Under the pieces are notes generated by a model. That model saw nothing but the letters and a program-made list of their open reading frames with translations. It was not told where the DNA came from and made no database searches. The translations under genes were made by a program, and so were the position numbers. This document shows positions 45,093 through 53,936 of a stretch of DNA of 64,000 bases, piece after piece. The stretch is taken from NCBI GenBank assembly GCA_900635495.1, contig LR134136.1:806001-870000 (forward strand), written 5' to 3'. The number at the start of each line of letters is the position of its first letter. Position 1 is the first letter of the stretch. This DNA is from Atlantibacter hermannii. Its GTDB lineage: Bacteria; Pseudomonadota; Gammaproteobacteria; Enterobacterales; Enterobacteriaceae.

Positions 45093-45635
45093 ATGAAGAA
45101 AATAGCTGGGATGCTCATTTTATCATCTTTATGCCTGTCTCAGGCCTGGGCGCAGGTTGGCGTCAGTGACAGCGATGCACAGGTCCATATTTTTGGTAGG
45201 CTAAAGACGGGAAACGAGACGTCCTGTGCCGTAGGGCTTAGCCAAAGCGCCATTAACTTTACTACTTCCGTTGATGACCTGGGAGACCAAAATAAAGTTT
45301 ACTCTGGCGGTACGATGTTAATGCTGACGGTGAGTAATACGGACTATTGCCGTTATCAGGTTGAAAATAATCATATTTTCTTCAAGTTCACCGGTGAAAA
45401 AGACAATGCCAGCGGCACGGTCCTTGCGAACAGTAGCACCAGTGAAGATGCGGCTAAAGGTATTGGCGTCGCGGCTTACAGCAATGACGGTATTCCGGTG
45501 TCTATTAACACCGGCACGCTTCCGGCCGTTTTGCCTTTCACGAAATTTAAACTGGGCATGGTGAAATTGCACAATCAGGATGCAGTGCCAGGCGATTATC
45601 AGGGAACAATGACGATTGAAATTCAGCGTCTGTAA
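45093..45635 (+). CDS. Lone fimbrial subunit-like protein
   Basis: A 180-residue protein with a signal peptide (MKKIAGMLILSSLCLSQAWA, cut before QVGVSD). The mature part has a cysteine pair about 55 residues apart (TSCAVGLSQ and NTDYCRYQVEN), a hydrophobic C-terminal strand (YQGTMTIEIQRL) and the size of a chaperone-usher pilin. No chaperone, usher or other subunit lies nearby, so it could be assembled only by machinery elsewhere or be a remnant. ATGAGGA precedes the ATG. Compared with E. coli it sits between panC and panB, where no fimbrial gene is expected; K-12 has a whole yad fimbrial operon on the other side of panB. Confidence 0.78.
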   Translation: MKKIAGMLILSSLCLSQAWAQVGVSDSDAQVHIFGRLKTGNETSCAVGLSQSAINFTTSVDDLGDQNKVYSGGTMLMLTVSNTDYCRYQVENNHIFFKFTGEKDNASGTVLANSSTSEDAAKGIGVAAYSNDGIPVSINTGTLPAVLPFTKFKLGMVKLHNQDAVPGDYQGTMTIEIQRL

Positions 45636-45649
45636 TTAACGAATAATAA

Positions 45650-45673
45650 AAAGCGGCACCTCTGTGCCGCTTT
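45650..45673. terminator. Bidirectional terminator between the fimbrial gene and panB
   Basis: AAAGCGGCAC/GTGCCGCTTT with loop CTCT between convergent genes. Confidence 0.85.
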
Positions 45674-45681
45674 CCTGATCA

Positions 45682-46476
45682 TTAATGAAAACTGTGTTCC
45701 TCACCCGGATAAATGCCGGATTCTACGTCAGAAATATACTGGCGTACGGCGGCGCGGATGTCGCCTGCACTGTGAAGGAAGTTTTTGGCGAATTTGGGAA
45801 TATGGCCGCCGGTAATACCGAAGGCGTCATGCATTACCAGTATTTGTCCGTCGGTGACATTGCCTGCGCCGATGCCGATCACCGGAATGGAGAGCGCGCT
45901 GGTGATGCGTTGCGCCAGCGCCACCGGCACGCATTCCAGCACCAGCAATTGCGCGCCCGCTGCTTCAAGAGCCAGCGCGTCATCCAGCAGCGTTTGCGCG
46001 GCGTCATCATCGCGGCCTTGCACTTTATAACCCCCGAAGATGTTCACCGACTGCGGCGTCAGGCCAAGATGCCCGCACACCGGCACGGCCCGTTCGGTCA
46101 GCATTCGTACGGTATCGGCCAGCCAGCGTCCGCCTTCGATCTTCACCATATTCGCCCCGGCTCGCATCACAACTGCACTGTTTTCAAACGCCTGTTCCGG
46201 CGTGGCGTACGCCATAAACGGCAAATCGGCTAACAGCAGGCAGTTGGGCGCACCGCGGCGCACCGCGCGGGTGTGATAGGCAATGTCGTCCACAGTAACG
46301 GGCAGAGTAGAGTCATGCCCCTGTACCGTCATGCCCAACGAATCACCGACCAGCATGACGCCAATGCCTTCATCGGCAAACAGTTTTGCGAAGCTAAAGT
46401 CATACGCGGTGATGGTCGCGAATTTTTGCCCGCTGGCCTTCAGACGGCGAAGCTGGGTAAGGGTGGTTGGTTTCAT
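45682..46476 (-). CDS. panB: 3-methyl-2-oxobutanoate hydroxymethyltransferase
   Basis: PanB adds a hydroxymethyl group from methylene-tetrahydrofolate to ketoisovalerate, the first pantoate-forming step. The 264 residues contain LVGDSLGMTVQGHDSTLPVT (metal and substrate site), VKIEGG, HLGLTPQ and VIGIGAGNVTDGQILVMHDAFGI of the family. The frame is intact. It ends convergent to the fimbrial gene. Confidence 0.97.
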   Translation of the reverse strand: MKPTTLTQLRRLKASGQKFATITAYDFSFAKLFADEGIGVMLVGDSLGMTVQGHDSTLPVTVDDIAYHTRAVRRGAPNCLLLADLPFMAYATPEQAFENSAVVMRAGANMVKIEGGRWLADTVRMLTERAVPVCGHLGLTPQSVNIFGGYKVQGRDDDAAQTLLDDALALEAAGAQLLVLECVPVALAQRITSALSIPVIGIGAGNVTDGQILVMHDAFGITGGHIPKFAKNFLHSAGDIRAAVRQYISDVESGIYPGEEHSFH

Positions 46477-46557
46477 GGCTGTTCCCTGAACGTAAAATGG
46501 CGAACAGTGTAAACGATAGCTTTCGCAGTGAGTAGCCAGCGTTCAGGGGAGAAACAA

Positions 46558-47037
46558 CTACCAGCGGGAAATGCCAGAGGGATCAAGATTTGCCAGAATG
46601 TTGGCGACTTTAACGCCATCCGGGAAGCAGACATCCGGGGCGATGTGCACCAGCGGCAGTAACATAAAGGCGCGATTTTTCATATCGTAATGCGGAACGG
46701 TCAGGCGCGGCGTAGCGATTTGCCGGTCGCCGAACAGCATAATGTCTAAATCCAGGGTACGCGGCCCCCAGCGGTGAGCTTTACGCTCACGACCCTGCTG
46801 CAGCTCGATGCGCTGAGTGTGATCGAGCAGCGTTTCCGGTGCCAGATCGGTATCCAGCGCCACGGCTGCATTAAGGTAATCAGGCTGATCCTGCGGACCG
46901 AGCGGCGGGGTGCGATAAAAGGGCGATACGGCAACGATCTGGCTGTCAGGGATTTCCGCCAGCGCCGCCAGGGCAGCATTCACTTGTTCCAGAGGCGAAG
47001 CAAGGTTGCTGCCGATAGCGATATAAACGCGGGTCAC
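46558..47037 (-). CDS. folK: HPPK, 6-hydroxymethyl-dihydropterin pyrophosphokinase
   Basis: FolK moves pyrophosphate from ATP to hydroxymethyl-dihydropterin in folate synthesis. The 159-residue product has IAIGSNLASPLEQVNAAL, FYRTPPLGPQDQPDYLNAAV and WGPRTLDLDIMLFG with the two metal-binding aspartates. Translation starts at a GTG (47037) that overlaps the pcnB stop by GTGA, so it depends on pcnB translation. Confidence 0.96.
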   Translation of the reverse strand: MTRVYIAIGSNLASPLEQVNAALAALAEIPDSQIVAVSPFYRTPPLGPQDQPDYLNAAVALDTDLAPETLLDHTQRIELQQGRERKAHRWGPRTLDLDIMLFGDRQIATPRLTVPHYDMKNRAFMLLPLVHIAPDVCFPDGVKVANILANLDPSGISRW

Positions 47038-48431
47038 GCGTTACCCTCGCGGCGCGGCGCACGACGGCGCGGCCGACGCGGACGACGGCGTCCGGCAGGT
47101 TCATCATCCAGATCGTTAAGCATGTCTTTTTGCGCAGGCGGCGCGGAAACCTGAAACTCGCCCCACCAGCGCGCCAGGCGCTGAAGCTCGGCATTGTTTT
47201 CCGCTTCAGCGCGCAGCGCCAGCAGATCGTAAGCGGCGCGGAATTTCGGATGCTCCATCAGCTTCCAGGCGCGCTTGCCCTGACGGCGCGAAAGCCGCAG
47301 CTGAAGCTGCCAGATATCGCGGATCAGCGCGGTAATGCGTTTCGGGATCGCCAGCGAACGGCAGGCTTCATCAAGCACATCATTCATTGCAAGGGCAAAC
47401 GCGTCGTTCCAGCTCAGGCCGCTTTCCTGCGCGATTTTTTGCGCAGTTTCGATTTGCGGATACCAGAACATGGCGGCAAACAGGAACGCCGGGTTTACGC
47501 GCATATCGTTATGAATGCGGTTATCGGTGTTTTTCAACACCTGCTCGATGATGCGCTCCATCGGGCTGTCACCCTGCTCGGTGAAAAAGCGGGTGATGGT
47601 AGGGAACAACGGCTGGAACAGCGAATATTCGCGCAGCAGCAAATAGGTGTTGTAACCGTAGCCCATCTGCAACAGCTTTAATGACTCTTCGAACAGGCGG
47701 GCGGGCGGCACATCATTGAGCAGCGTCGCCAGGCGCGGGATCGGTTCGCCGGTTTCCGGGCTGATCTTCATATCCAGGCGCGCCGCGAAACGTACTGCGC
47801 GCAGCATCCGCACCGGATCTTCACGGTAGCGGGTTTCCGGATCGCCAATCAGGCGGATGATGCCGAGTTTTAAATCCTGCAGACCGCCCACGTAATCGCG
47901 TACGGTGAAATCCGCCACGCTGTAGTACAGGCTGTTGATGGTGAAGTCACGGCGCTGGGCATCTTCTTCAATGGAGCCGAAAATGTTGTCGCGCAGCAGC
48001 ATGCCATTCTGGCCGCGTTGGGAAATGGCGCGATCGTTTACATTTTCTTCGTGATGCCCGCGAAAGGTCGCGACTTCGATAATTTCCGGGCCGAACATAA
48101 CGTGGGCCAGGCGAAAGCGACGGCCAACCAGACGGCAGTTGCGGAACAGTTTACGGACCTGATCCGGCGTGGCATTGGTCGTCACGTCAAAATCTTTTGG
48201 TTTTTTGCCCAGCAACAGATCGCGTACGCCGCCGCCAACCAGCCAGGCTTCGTAGCCAGCTTTATTCAGGCGGTACATCACCTTGAGGGCGTTTTCACTG
48301 ATATCTTTGCGGGAAATAGCGTGCTGCTCGCGTGGGATGACGGTGATCGTGGGCTGGCTGACGGTCTCGTCAACCTCGCTTTCCTCGCGATTTAACACCT
48401 TGCGGCAAAAATTAGCGACTCGGGTAAAAAT
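47034..48431 (-). CDS. pcnB: Poly(A) polymerase I
   Basis: PcnB adds poly(A) tails to RNA and controls decay and ColE1 plasmid copy number. The coding region is read from an ATT codon at 48431: FTRVANFCRKVLNREESE follows and matches the E. coli protein, which is known to start at AUU. With it the protein is 465 residues, the E. coli length; starting at the next usable codon (GTG, 48398) loses the conserved N-terminus. GAGGTGCACC stands before the ATT. Nucleotidyltransferase motifs: LVGGGVRDLLLG and DFDVTTNATP (catalytic aspartates D80 and D82). The C-terminus is Arg-rich. Confidence 0.95.
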   Translation of the reverse strand: MFTRVANFCRKVLNREESEVDETVSQPTITVIPREQHAISRKDISENALKVMYRLNKAGYEAWLVGGGVRDLLLGKKPKDFDVTTNATPDQVRKLFRNCRLVGRRFRLAHVMFGPEIIEVATFRGHHEENVNDRAISQRGQNGMLLRDNIFGSIEEDAQRRDFTINSLYYSVADFTVRDYVGGLQDLKLGIIRLIGDPETRYREDPVRMLRAVRFAARLDMKISPETGEPIPRLATLLNDVPPARLFEESLKLLQMGYGYNTYLLLREYSLFQPLFPTITRFFTEQGDSPMERIIEQVLKNTDNRIHNDMRVNPAFLFAAMFWYPQIETAQKIAQESGLSWNDAFALAMNDVLDEACRSLAIPKRITALIRDIWQLQLRLSRRQGKRAWKLMEHPKFRAAYDLLALRAEAENNAELQRLARWWGEFQVSAPPAQKDMLNDLDDEPAGRRRPRRPRRRAPRREGNA

Positions 48432-48484
48432 GGTGCACCTCGGTAGTGTCAGTCTCTGGACAAAAAATAGCGGCTAATCATAGC

Positions 48485-49367
48485 TCAGCGCAACGCATTT
48501 GAGAATGCTGGATTCACAGGTATCCGTTGGGGAGACCAGTTTATCGCCGCTTCGCGAAGCAATGCTTCAGTGGATAAATCCTGCCAGTGTTCTATTACAG
48601 GCTGGTTCAAAAACCGCAAAGCGGCAACCAGCACGGGATTTGGGTCGCCCTGCGGCAGCGCCGGGGGCATGATTCTGTTTTGAGAGTTTATTGCCCTCGG
48701 CATTGAGCGCCAGCGGCAGATGAAACCACGCGGGCGGTTGCCAGCCGAACTGATGATAAAGCGAAACTTGCCGCACGGTGGGTTCGATTAAATCCGCGCC
48801 GCGCACTATTTCGGTAATGCCCTGGAAATGATCGTCCACCACCACCGCGAGATTGTAAGCAAAGAGCCCGTCACGGCGGTGGATAATAAAATCTTCTTTC
48901 GCCAGCGCCGGATCGGCGACAATCTCGCCACGCAAGCGGTCGTGAAAAGACATCACCGGCTCGGTCTGGCGCAACCGTACAGCGGCGTTTTCCGGACCGT
49001 GGCCCGCATCCCGGCAGTGCCCGTCGTAGATTCCGCCGATTTGCTGAATACGGCTACGGGTACAGGTGCAGTAATAACTGCGATGCTGATCGCGCAGCCA
49101 GGCGAGGGCGTCCTGATAGGCCTCGTGACGATCGGACTGATACAGCACGTCGCCGTCCCAGAGCAGGCCGTAGTGTTCAAGCTGGCGCAAAATAGTATCC
49201 GCGGCGCCGGGGACTTCGCGCGGGGGATCGATATCTTCAATTCGCACCCGCCACAGACCTTGCAGGGCGCGGGCTTGTAAATAGCTACCCAGCGCGGCGA
49301 TCAGCGAGCCGAAATGGAGTTCGCCTGACGGTGAAGGGGCAAAACGCCCGATATAAGAAGTGGACAT
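48485..49367 (-). CDS. gluQ: Glutamyl-Q tRNA(Asp) synthetase, with a one-base frame break
   Basis: GluQRS attaches glutamate to the queuosine base of tRNA(Asp). MSTSYIGRFAPSPSGELHFGSL holds the class I HIGH-like motif; LSKQNHAP is the KMSKS-like motif, and four zinc ligands lie in CTCTRSRIQ...GGIYDGHC. The frame breaks just after KQNHAP: one extra C:G in 48663-48667 (five where four are expected). Removing it restores ALPQGDPNPVLVAALRFLNQ and a 293-residue protein. The start has no visible Shine-Dalgarno sequence and lies right after the dksA terminator. Confidence 0.9.
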
Positions 49368-49370
49368 AGC

Positions 49371-49408
49371 GCTAAAAAAAAACAAGGCGGGAGAAAACCC
49401 CGCCGTTG
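49371..49408 (-). terminator. Terminator between dksA and gluQ
   Basis: On the dksA strand GGCGGG and CCCGCC form a hairpin with a T-rich loop, followed by TTG and nine T, ending only a few bases before the gluQ ATG. In Shigella this terminator lets only some dksA transcripts reach gluQ. Confidence 0.85.
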
Positions 49409-49431
49409 TTATTAATGGATGTGAGCCGGGA

Positions 49432-49887
49432 TTAGCCAGCCATCTGTTTTTCGCGGATTTCGGCCAGCGTCTTGCAGTCAATGCACAAATCCGCGGTCGG
49501 ACGTGCTTCAAGACGACGAATGCCAATTTCCACTCCGCATGATTCGCAGAAGCCGAAGTCTTCGTCTTCCACTTTCTTGAGGGTTTTCTCGATTTTCTTG
49601 ATCAGTTTACGCTCACGGTCGCGGTTACGCAGTTCGAGGCTGAACTCTTCTTCCTGGGCGGCGCGATCGACCGGATCCGGGAAGTTAGCCGCTTCATCCT
49701 GCATATGCGTAACGGTGCGATCGACTTCATCCCTAAGTTGATTACGCCATGCTTCAAGAATGCGCTTGAAGTGTGCCAGCTGGGCTTCATTCATATACTC
49801 TTCGCCCGGCTTCTCTTGATACGGCTCCACCCCAGCGATGGCGAGAATACTCAGGGACGATGTTTTACGTTTTTGCCCTTCTTGCAT
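49432..49887 (-). CDS. dksA: RNA polymerase-binding transcription factor DksA
   Basis: DksA enters the secondary channel of RNA polymerase and, with ppGpp, controls rRNA and amino acid promoters. The 151 residues equal E. coli DksA: a coiled coil whose tip has D71 and D74 (FPDPVDRA), then a C4 zinc finger (CESCGVEIGIRRLE...LCIDC). The ATG at 49887 has AAGGAGAAGCAAC upstream; six in-frame codons before it are rejected. It heads the dksA-gluQ operon. Confidence 0.98.
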   Translation of the reverse strand: MQEGQKRKTSSLSILAIAGVEPYQEKPGEEYMNEAQLAHFKRILEAWRNQLRDEVDRTVTHMQDEAANFPDPVDRAAQEEEFSLELRNRDRERKLIKKIEKTLKKVEDEDFGFCESCGVEIGIRRLEARPTADLCIDCKTLAEIREKQMAG

Positions 49888-50065
49888 GTTGCTTCTCCTT
49901 AACACGCACTATCGATCCCCTTGTCGGGGGAAAAATCAGGCCGCTATAAATAGCAGAAGCTTTTCGGGATAGCAATTGTATAAACGTTACACTTGACAAC
50001 CCTGTGAGGAAAAGCGTATTTGCGCATGCGCCTGAAACAATAATGACTCAAACAGTTAACCGGCA

Positions 50066-50770
50066 TTACAGACGCACCGGTACGGGTATCGCTAATTGCA
50101 TTTTTTCGGCGGTTAATGTCGCCTTCCAGGCAACAATCTCCACCCCTTTTTGCTGTGCTTCACTTAGCAGCATCGCGTATCGGGGGTCGATGTGGCGCGC
50201 CGGAGAAACGTATTCAATCGCCGAATGCAATACGGCGAATAACAAGACGGCACGTTCGCCGTTCTCCACAACGCTCATCAACTCACGCAAATGTTTTTGC
50301 CCTCTGGCCGTAACGGCGTCGGGAAAATACCCTTGCGCATGATCCGATAACGTGACTGATTTGACTTCAATATAGCAGTTAACCTTGCAACTTGCCTGTA
50401 ACATGAAATCAATACGGCTACGCTCAGCGCCGTATTTAACTTCGCTTAAGACCGTCGAATAATCGGATAATTCCCCCAGGCGCTTTTCCTGTAAAGCTTC
50501 TTTTACCAGTTGGTTAGCCCGTAACGTATTGACGCAGATAAGATGCCCGTTTCCGGTCTGCGTGAGCTCCCAGGTGTGGGGATATTTTCGCGTCAGATTT
50601 GGCGAGGCGGAGTACCAGACCGTATCGCCTGGCGTGGCGCAACCGGTCATGGCGCCGGTATTGGGGCAATGCAACGTAAGCGTAGTTCCGTCCGGGGTTA
50701 TCACATCGGCCAGAAAACGTTTGTAGCGTTTTATCAGCGTGGCGGGTTGCAGCGGGGGAATAAACTCCAT
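50066..50770 (-). CDS. sfsA: Sugar fermentation stimulation protein SfsA
   Basis: The 234-residue product equals E. coli SfsA, first found to raise maltose metabolism in a crp mutant; it has an OB-like N-terminal domain and a C-terminal nuclease-like domain. PDGTTLTLHCPNTGAMTGCATPGD and VKSVTLSDHAQGYFPDAVTARGQKH (acidic and lysine residues of the PD-(D/E)XK type) are seen. Its exact biochemical role is uncertain. It starts 11 bases after thpR. Confidence 0.95.
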   Translation of the reverse strand: MEFIPPLQPATLIKRYKRFLADVITPDGTTLTLHCPNTGAMTGCATPGDTVWYSASPNLTRKYPHTWELTQTGNGHLICVNTLRANQLVKEALQEKRLGELSDYSTVLSEVKYGAERSRIDFMLQASCKVNCYIEVKSVTLSDHAQGYFPDAVTARGQKHLRELMSVVENGERAVLLFAVLHSAIEYVSPARHIDPRYAMLLSEAQQKGVEIVAWKATLTAEKMQLAIPVPVRL

Positions 50771-50781
50771 TGTTCTTCCTT

Positions 50782-51309
50782 TTATAGTAGCGACCAGCGC
50801 TCCAGCGGCTGGTAGTGGGTGCGGCCCTGGCTGAACTGCGAGGCATAGAGTACAAATTCCGTCACCGGGAAGGTCCAGTGGAAACCCGGCGCGGGGATCG
50901 CGACCCGTGGCGCAGCATTACGCAGAAGCGTCACATGCGGGTGAAAAGGCTGGGCGCTTTGATGGCAGCCGCTGCGCGCAGCCTGGGCGCGCAACAGATT
51001 CGCCAGTTGCAGCAGGCCGCGTGGCGGTTGACGGCTGCCGAGCCACACCACGCGTGAGCGCGGCCAGTGCCCCGCGTCGTCCAGCGTAAGAGTAAACGCA
51101 GGCTGCTGGATGCGCCCGGCGAGCGTCATCAGCGTCTGCTGCTTTTGCTCGCTGATTTCGCCTAAAAACGCCAGCGTCAGATGCAGGTTCGCCGCCGCAA
51201 TCGGCCGGCCCGCTTCCGGTGCGAATTGCGCGGCGCGCCACTGGATCACTTGCTGCTGGATGGCGGCGGGGATTTCCAGCGCGAAGAACAGCCGTTTTGG
51301 CTCAGACAT
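50782..51309 (-). CDS. thpR: RNA 2',3'-cyclic phosphodiesterase (2'-5' RNA ligase family)
   Basis: ThpR (formerly LigT) opens 2',3'-cyclic phosphates and can reversibly join RNA ends in vitro. The 175-residue product has the two HxT motifs of the 2H family: HLT at residue 43 and HVT at residue 125. It is cotranscribed with sfsA and divergent from hrpB across 87 bases. Confidence 0.94.
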   Translation of the reverse strand: MSEPKRLFFALEIPAAIQQQVIQWRAAQFAPEAGRPIAAANLHLTLAFLGEISEQKQQTLMTLAGRIQQPAFTLTLDDAGHWPRSRVVWLGSRQPPRGLLQLANLLRAQAARSGCHQSAQPFHPHVTLLRNAAPRVAIPAPGFHWTFPVTEFVLYASQFSQGRTHYQPLERWSLL

Positions 51310-51396
51310 GGCATTTCTCGGTAATGGTTTGTCGGGATGCTACAATGCGCCCGTTTTAATGTTAACCCTTTTGATGTGGACCCCCTGGAGCGTTTC

Positions 51397-53830
51397 GTGT
51401 CGTCATTGCCCGTCGCCGCCGTTTTACCCCAATTGCTGGATGCGTTAACTGCCGCTCCGCAGGTTTTGCTTTCTGCCCCTACCGGCGCAGGCAAATCGAC
51501 CTGGCTGCCGCTGCAACTGTTAAAGATGCCAGGCGTCAACGGGAAAATCCTTCTGCTGGAACCCCGTCGTCTGGCGGCGCGCAACGTTGCCGAGCGTCTT
51601 GCCGAACTGCTGGGCGAAACGCCGGGCGACATGGTGGGTTACCGGATGCGCGGCGAAACCCGCGTCGGCCCCAATACGCGTCTTGAGGTGGTTACTGAAG
51701 GCATTTTGACGCGTTTGATCCAGCAGGACCCGGAGCTTACCGGCATCGGTCTGGTGATCCTGGATGAATTCCACGAACGCAGCCTGCAAGCCGATCTGGC
51801 CCTGGCGCTGCTGCTCGACGTCCAGCAAGGCCTGCGCGACGATCTCAAACTGTTAATCATGTCCGCCACGCTCGACAATGCACGGCTTGAAGCCCTGCTG
51901 CCCGACGCGCCTGTGGTGGCTTCTGAAGGGCGCGCCTTCCCGGTTGAAAGACGCTGGCAACCACTGTCGGTACAGTTACGCAGTGAAGAGGCGATTGCCG
52001 TCGCCACAGCGCAACTTCTGCGGGAAGAAACCGGGTCGCTGCTGCTGTTTCTGCCCGGCGTGGCGGAAATTCAACGTGTACAGGAGCAACTGGCCGGTCG
52101 CGTCGCCAGCGATGTGCTGCTCTGCCCGCTGTACGGCGCCTTGCCGCTTAGCGAGCAGCGTAAAGCAATCCTTCCCGCGCCAGCCGGTTTCCGTAAAGTG
52201 GTGCTGGCTACGAATATCGCAGAAACCAGTTTAACCATCGAAGGCATTCGCCTGGTGGTCGACAGCGCCCTTGAGCGGGTGGCGCGTTTTGATGCGCGAA
52301 GCGGCCTGACGCGTTTAGTTACCCAACGCGTCAGCCAGGCGTCGATGATCCAGCGCGCCGGTCGCGCCGGGCGGCTTGAACCCGGCATCTGCCTGCATCT
52401 CACTGCTAAAGAGCAGGGCGAACGTGCCGCCGCGCAGGCGGACCCGGAAATTCTGCAAAGCGATCTCAGCGGACTGTTACTGGAACTCTTTCAGTGGGGG
52501 GTGTCGGGACGTTGAGCAACTCAACTGGCTGGACAGGCCGCCGGAGGCGAATCTTGCCGCCGCCCGCGCCTTGCTTGAACAGTTGGGCGCGATCGAAGCG
52601 GATCGTCTGACCGCGCAGGGCCAGCGAATGGCGCAGTTGGGGCTGGATCCGCGGCTGGCGGCAATGCTGGCGGGGGCGCACACGGCTGATGAACAGGCCA
52701 CCGCCGCATGGCTTGCCGCGCTGCTTGAAGAGCCGCCGCGTGGGGGAAACAGCGACCTGGCGGCGGTTTTTTCGCGCAGCCAGCCAAACTGGCAGGCCCG
52801 CAGCCAACAATTGCTGAAGCGGATGGATAGCCGCGGCGGGGCGCGGGATATCGCACTTGCGCCGAGGCTGCTTGCCAGCGCGTTTGCTGACCGTATCGCC
52901 CGGCGTCGCGGCCTGGACGGACGTTACCAGTTAGCCAATGGAATGGGCGCACGGCTCGATCCTGACGATGCGCTTAGCCGTCATGAATGGCTGATCGCGC
53001 CGTTATTATTGCAGGGTAGCCAGTCGCCCGATGCGCGTATGTTGCAGGCGCTGGCGCTGGATATCGATAAGTTGCTCGTCCAGTGCCCGACACTGCTGCG
53101 CCAGCAAGACAGCGTGGAGTGGGACGAGGCGCAGGGCACGTTAAAAGCCTTTCGCCGTCAGCAAATCGGCCAGCTTGTGGTGAAACACCAGCATCTGGCC
53201 CGCCCGTCAGAAGAGGAACTTCATCTGGCGATGCTCAACGGCATTCGTGAAAAAGGGCTTTCTGTTCTGCACTGGAGCCCCGACGCGCAGCAATTACGGC
53301 TACGTTTACAGTGCGCCGCCAAGTGGCTGCCGGAATATCCCTGGCCGGATGTTTCAGATTCGGCACTTTTGGCTACACTTGAGCGCTGGCTTCTGCCGCA
53401 GCTTCGCGGCGTGCATTCATTGCGCGCCTTGCAGAACGTCGATTTAACGGCGGCGCTGGGTAATTTGCTGGACTGGTCGCAACGTCAACGTCTGGATAGT
53501 GCGCTGCCAGCGCATTACACTGTGCCCACCGGAAGCCGGATAGCCCTGCGCTATCATGAGGAGCAGCCGCCGGTCCTGGCGGTACGGATGCAGGAAATGT
53601 TTGGCGAAGCGGCGACGCCGCTGATTGCCGAAGGGCGCATTGCGCTGACGCTGGAACTGCTGTCGCCAGCCCAACGACCGCTCCAGATCACCCGTGATTT
53701 AAGTGCATTCTGGAAGGGATCGTACCGGGACGTACAAAAAGAGATGAAAGGGCGCTATCCAAAACACGTCTGGCCGGATGATCCCGCCAGCGCGTTACCG
53801 ACGCGTCGCACCAAAAAATATCAGCCTTGA
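51397..53830 (+). CDS. hrpB: ATP-dependent RNA helicase HrpB, with a one-base frame break
   Basis: HrpB is a DEAH-type helicase of unknown cellular role. The start is the GTG at 51397 (VSSLPVAAVLPQLLDAL) with GGAG six bases upstream. Motifs: SAPTGAGKST (I), DEFH (II), SAT (III), and QRAGRAGR (VI). The frame breaks at a run of six G (52496-52501) where five are expected; correcting it gives LFQWGCRDVEQLNWLDRPPEANLAAARALLEQLG and an 810-residue protein, close to the E. coli size. The C-terminal HrpB domain reaches MKGRYPKHVWPDDPA. Confidence 0.92.
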
Positions 53831-53936
53831 GTCAGCTTGCGTCTGATGGCTGGACTTTTGAGAGATTTCTTCTTTCACGATAACGTGAAAGAACCAAGAA
53901 TCAGGCCCTCGCGCCTGAACGCAGTGGAGAGAAAGC

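Noticed and set aside
44975..45169. Open frame of 64 codons in the AT-rich spacer before the fimbrial gene
   Set aside because: It overlaps the fimbrial start in another frame, lacks a ribosome site and shows no family features.
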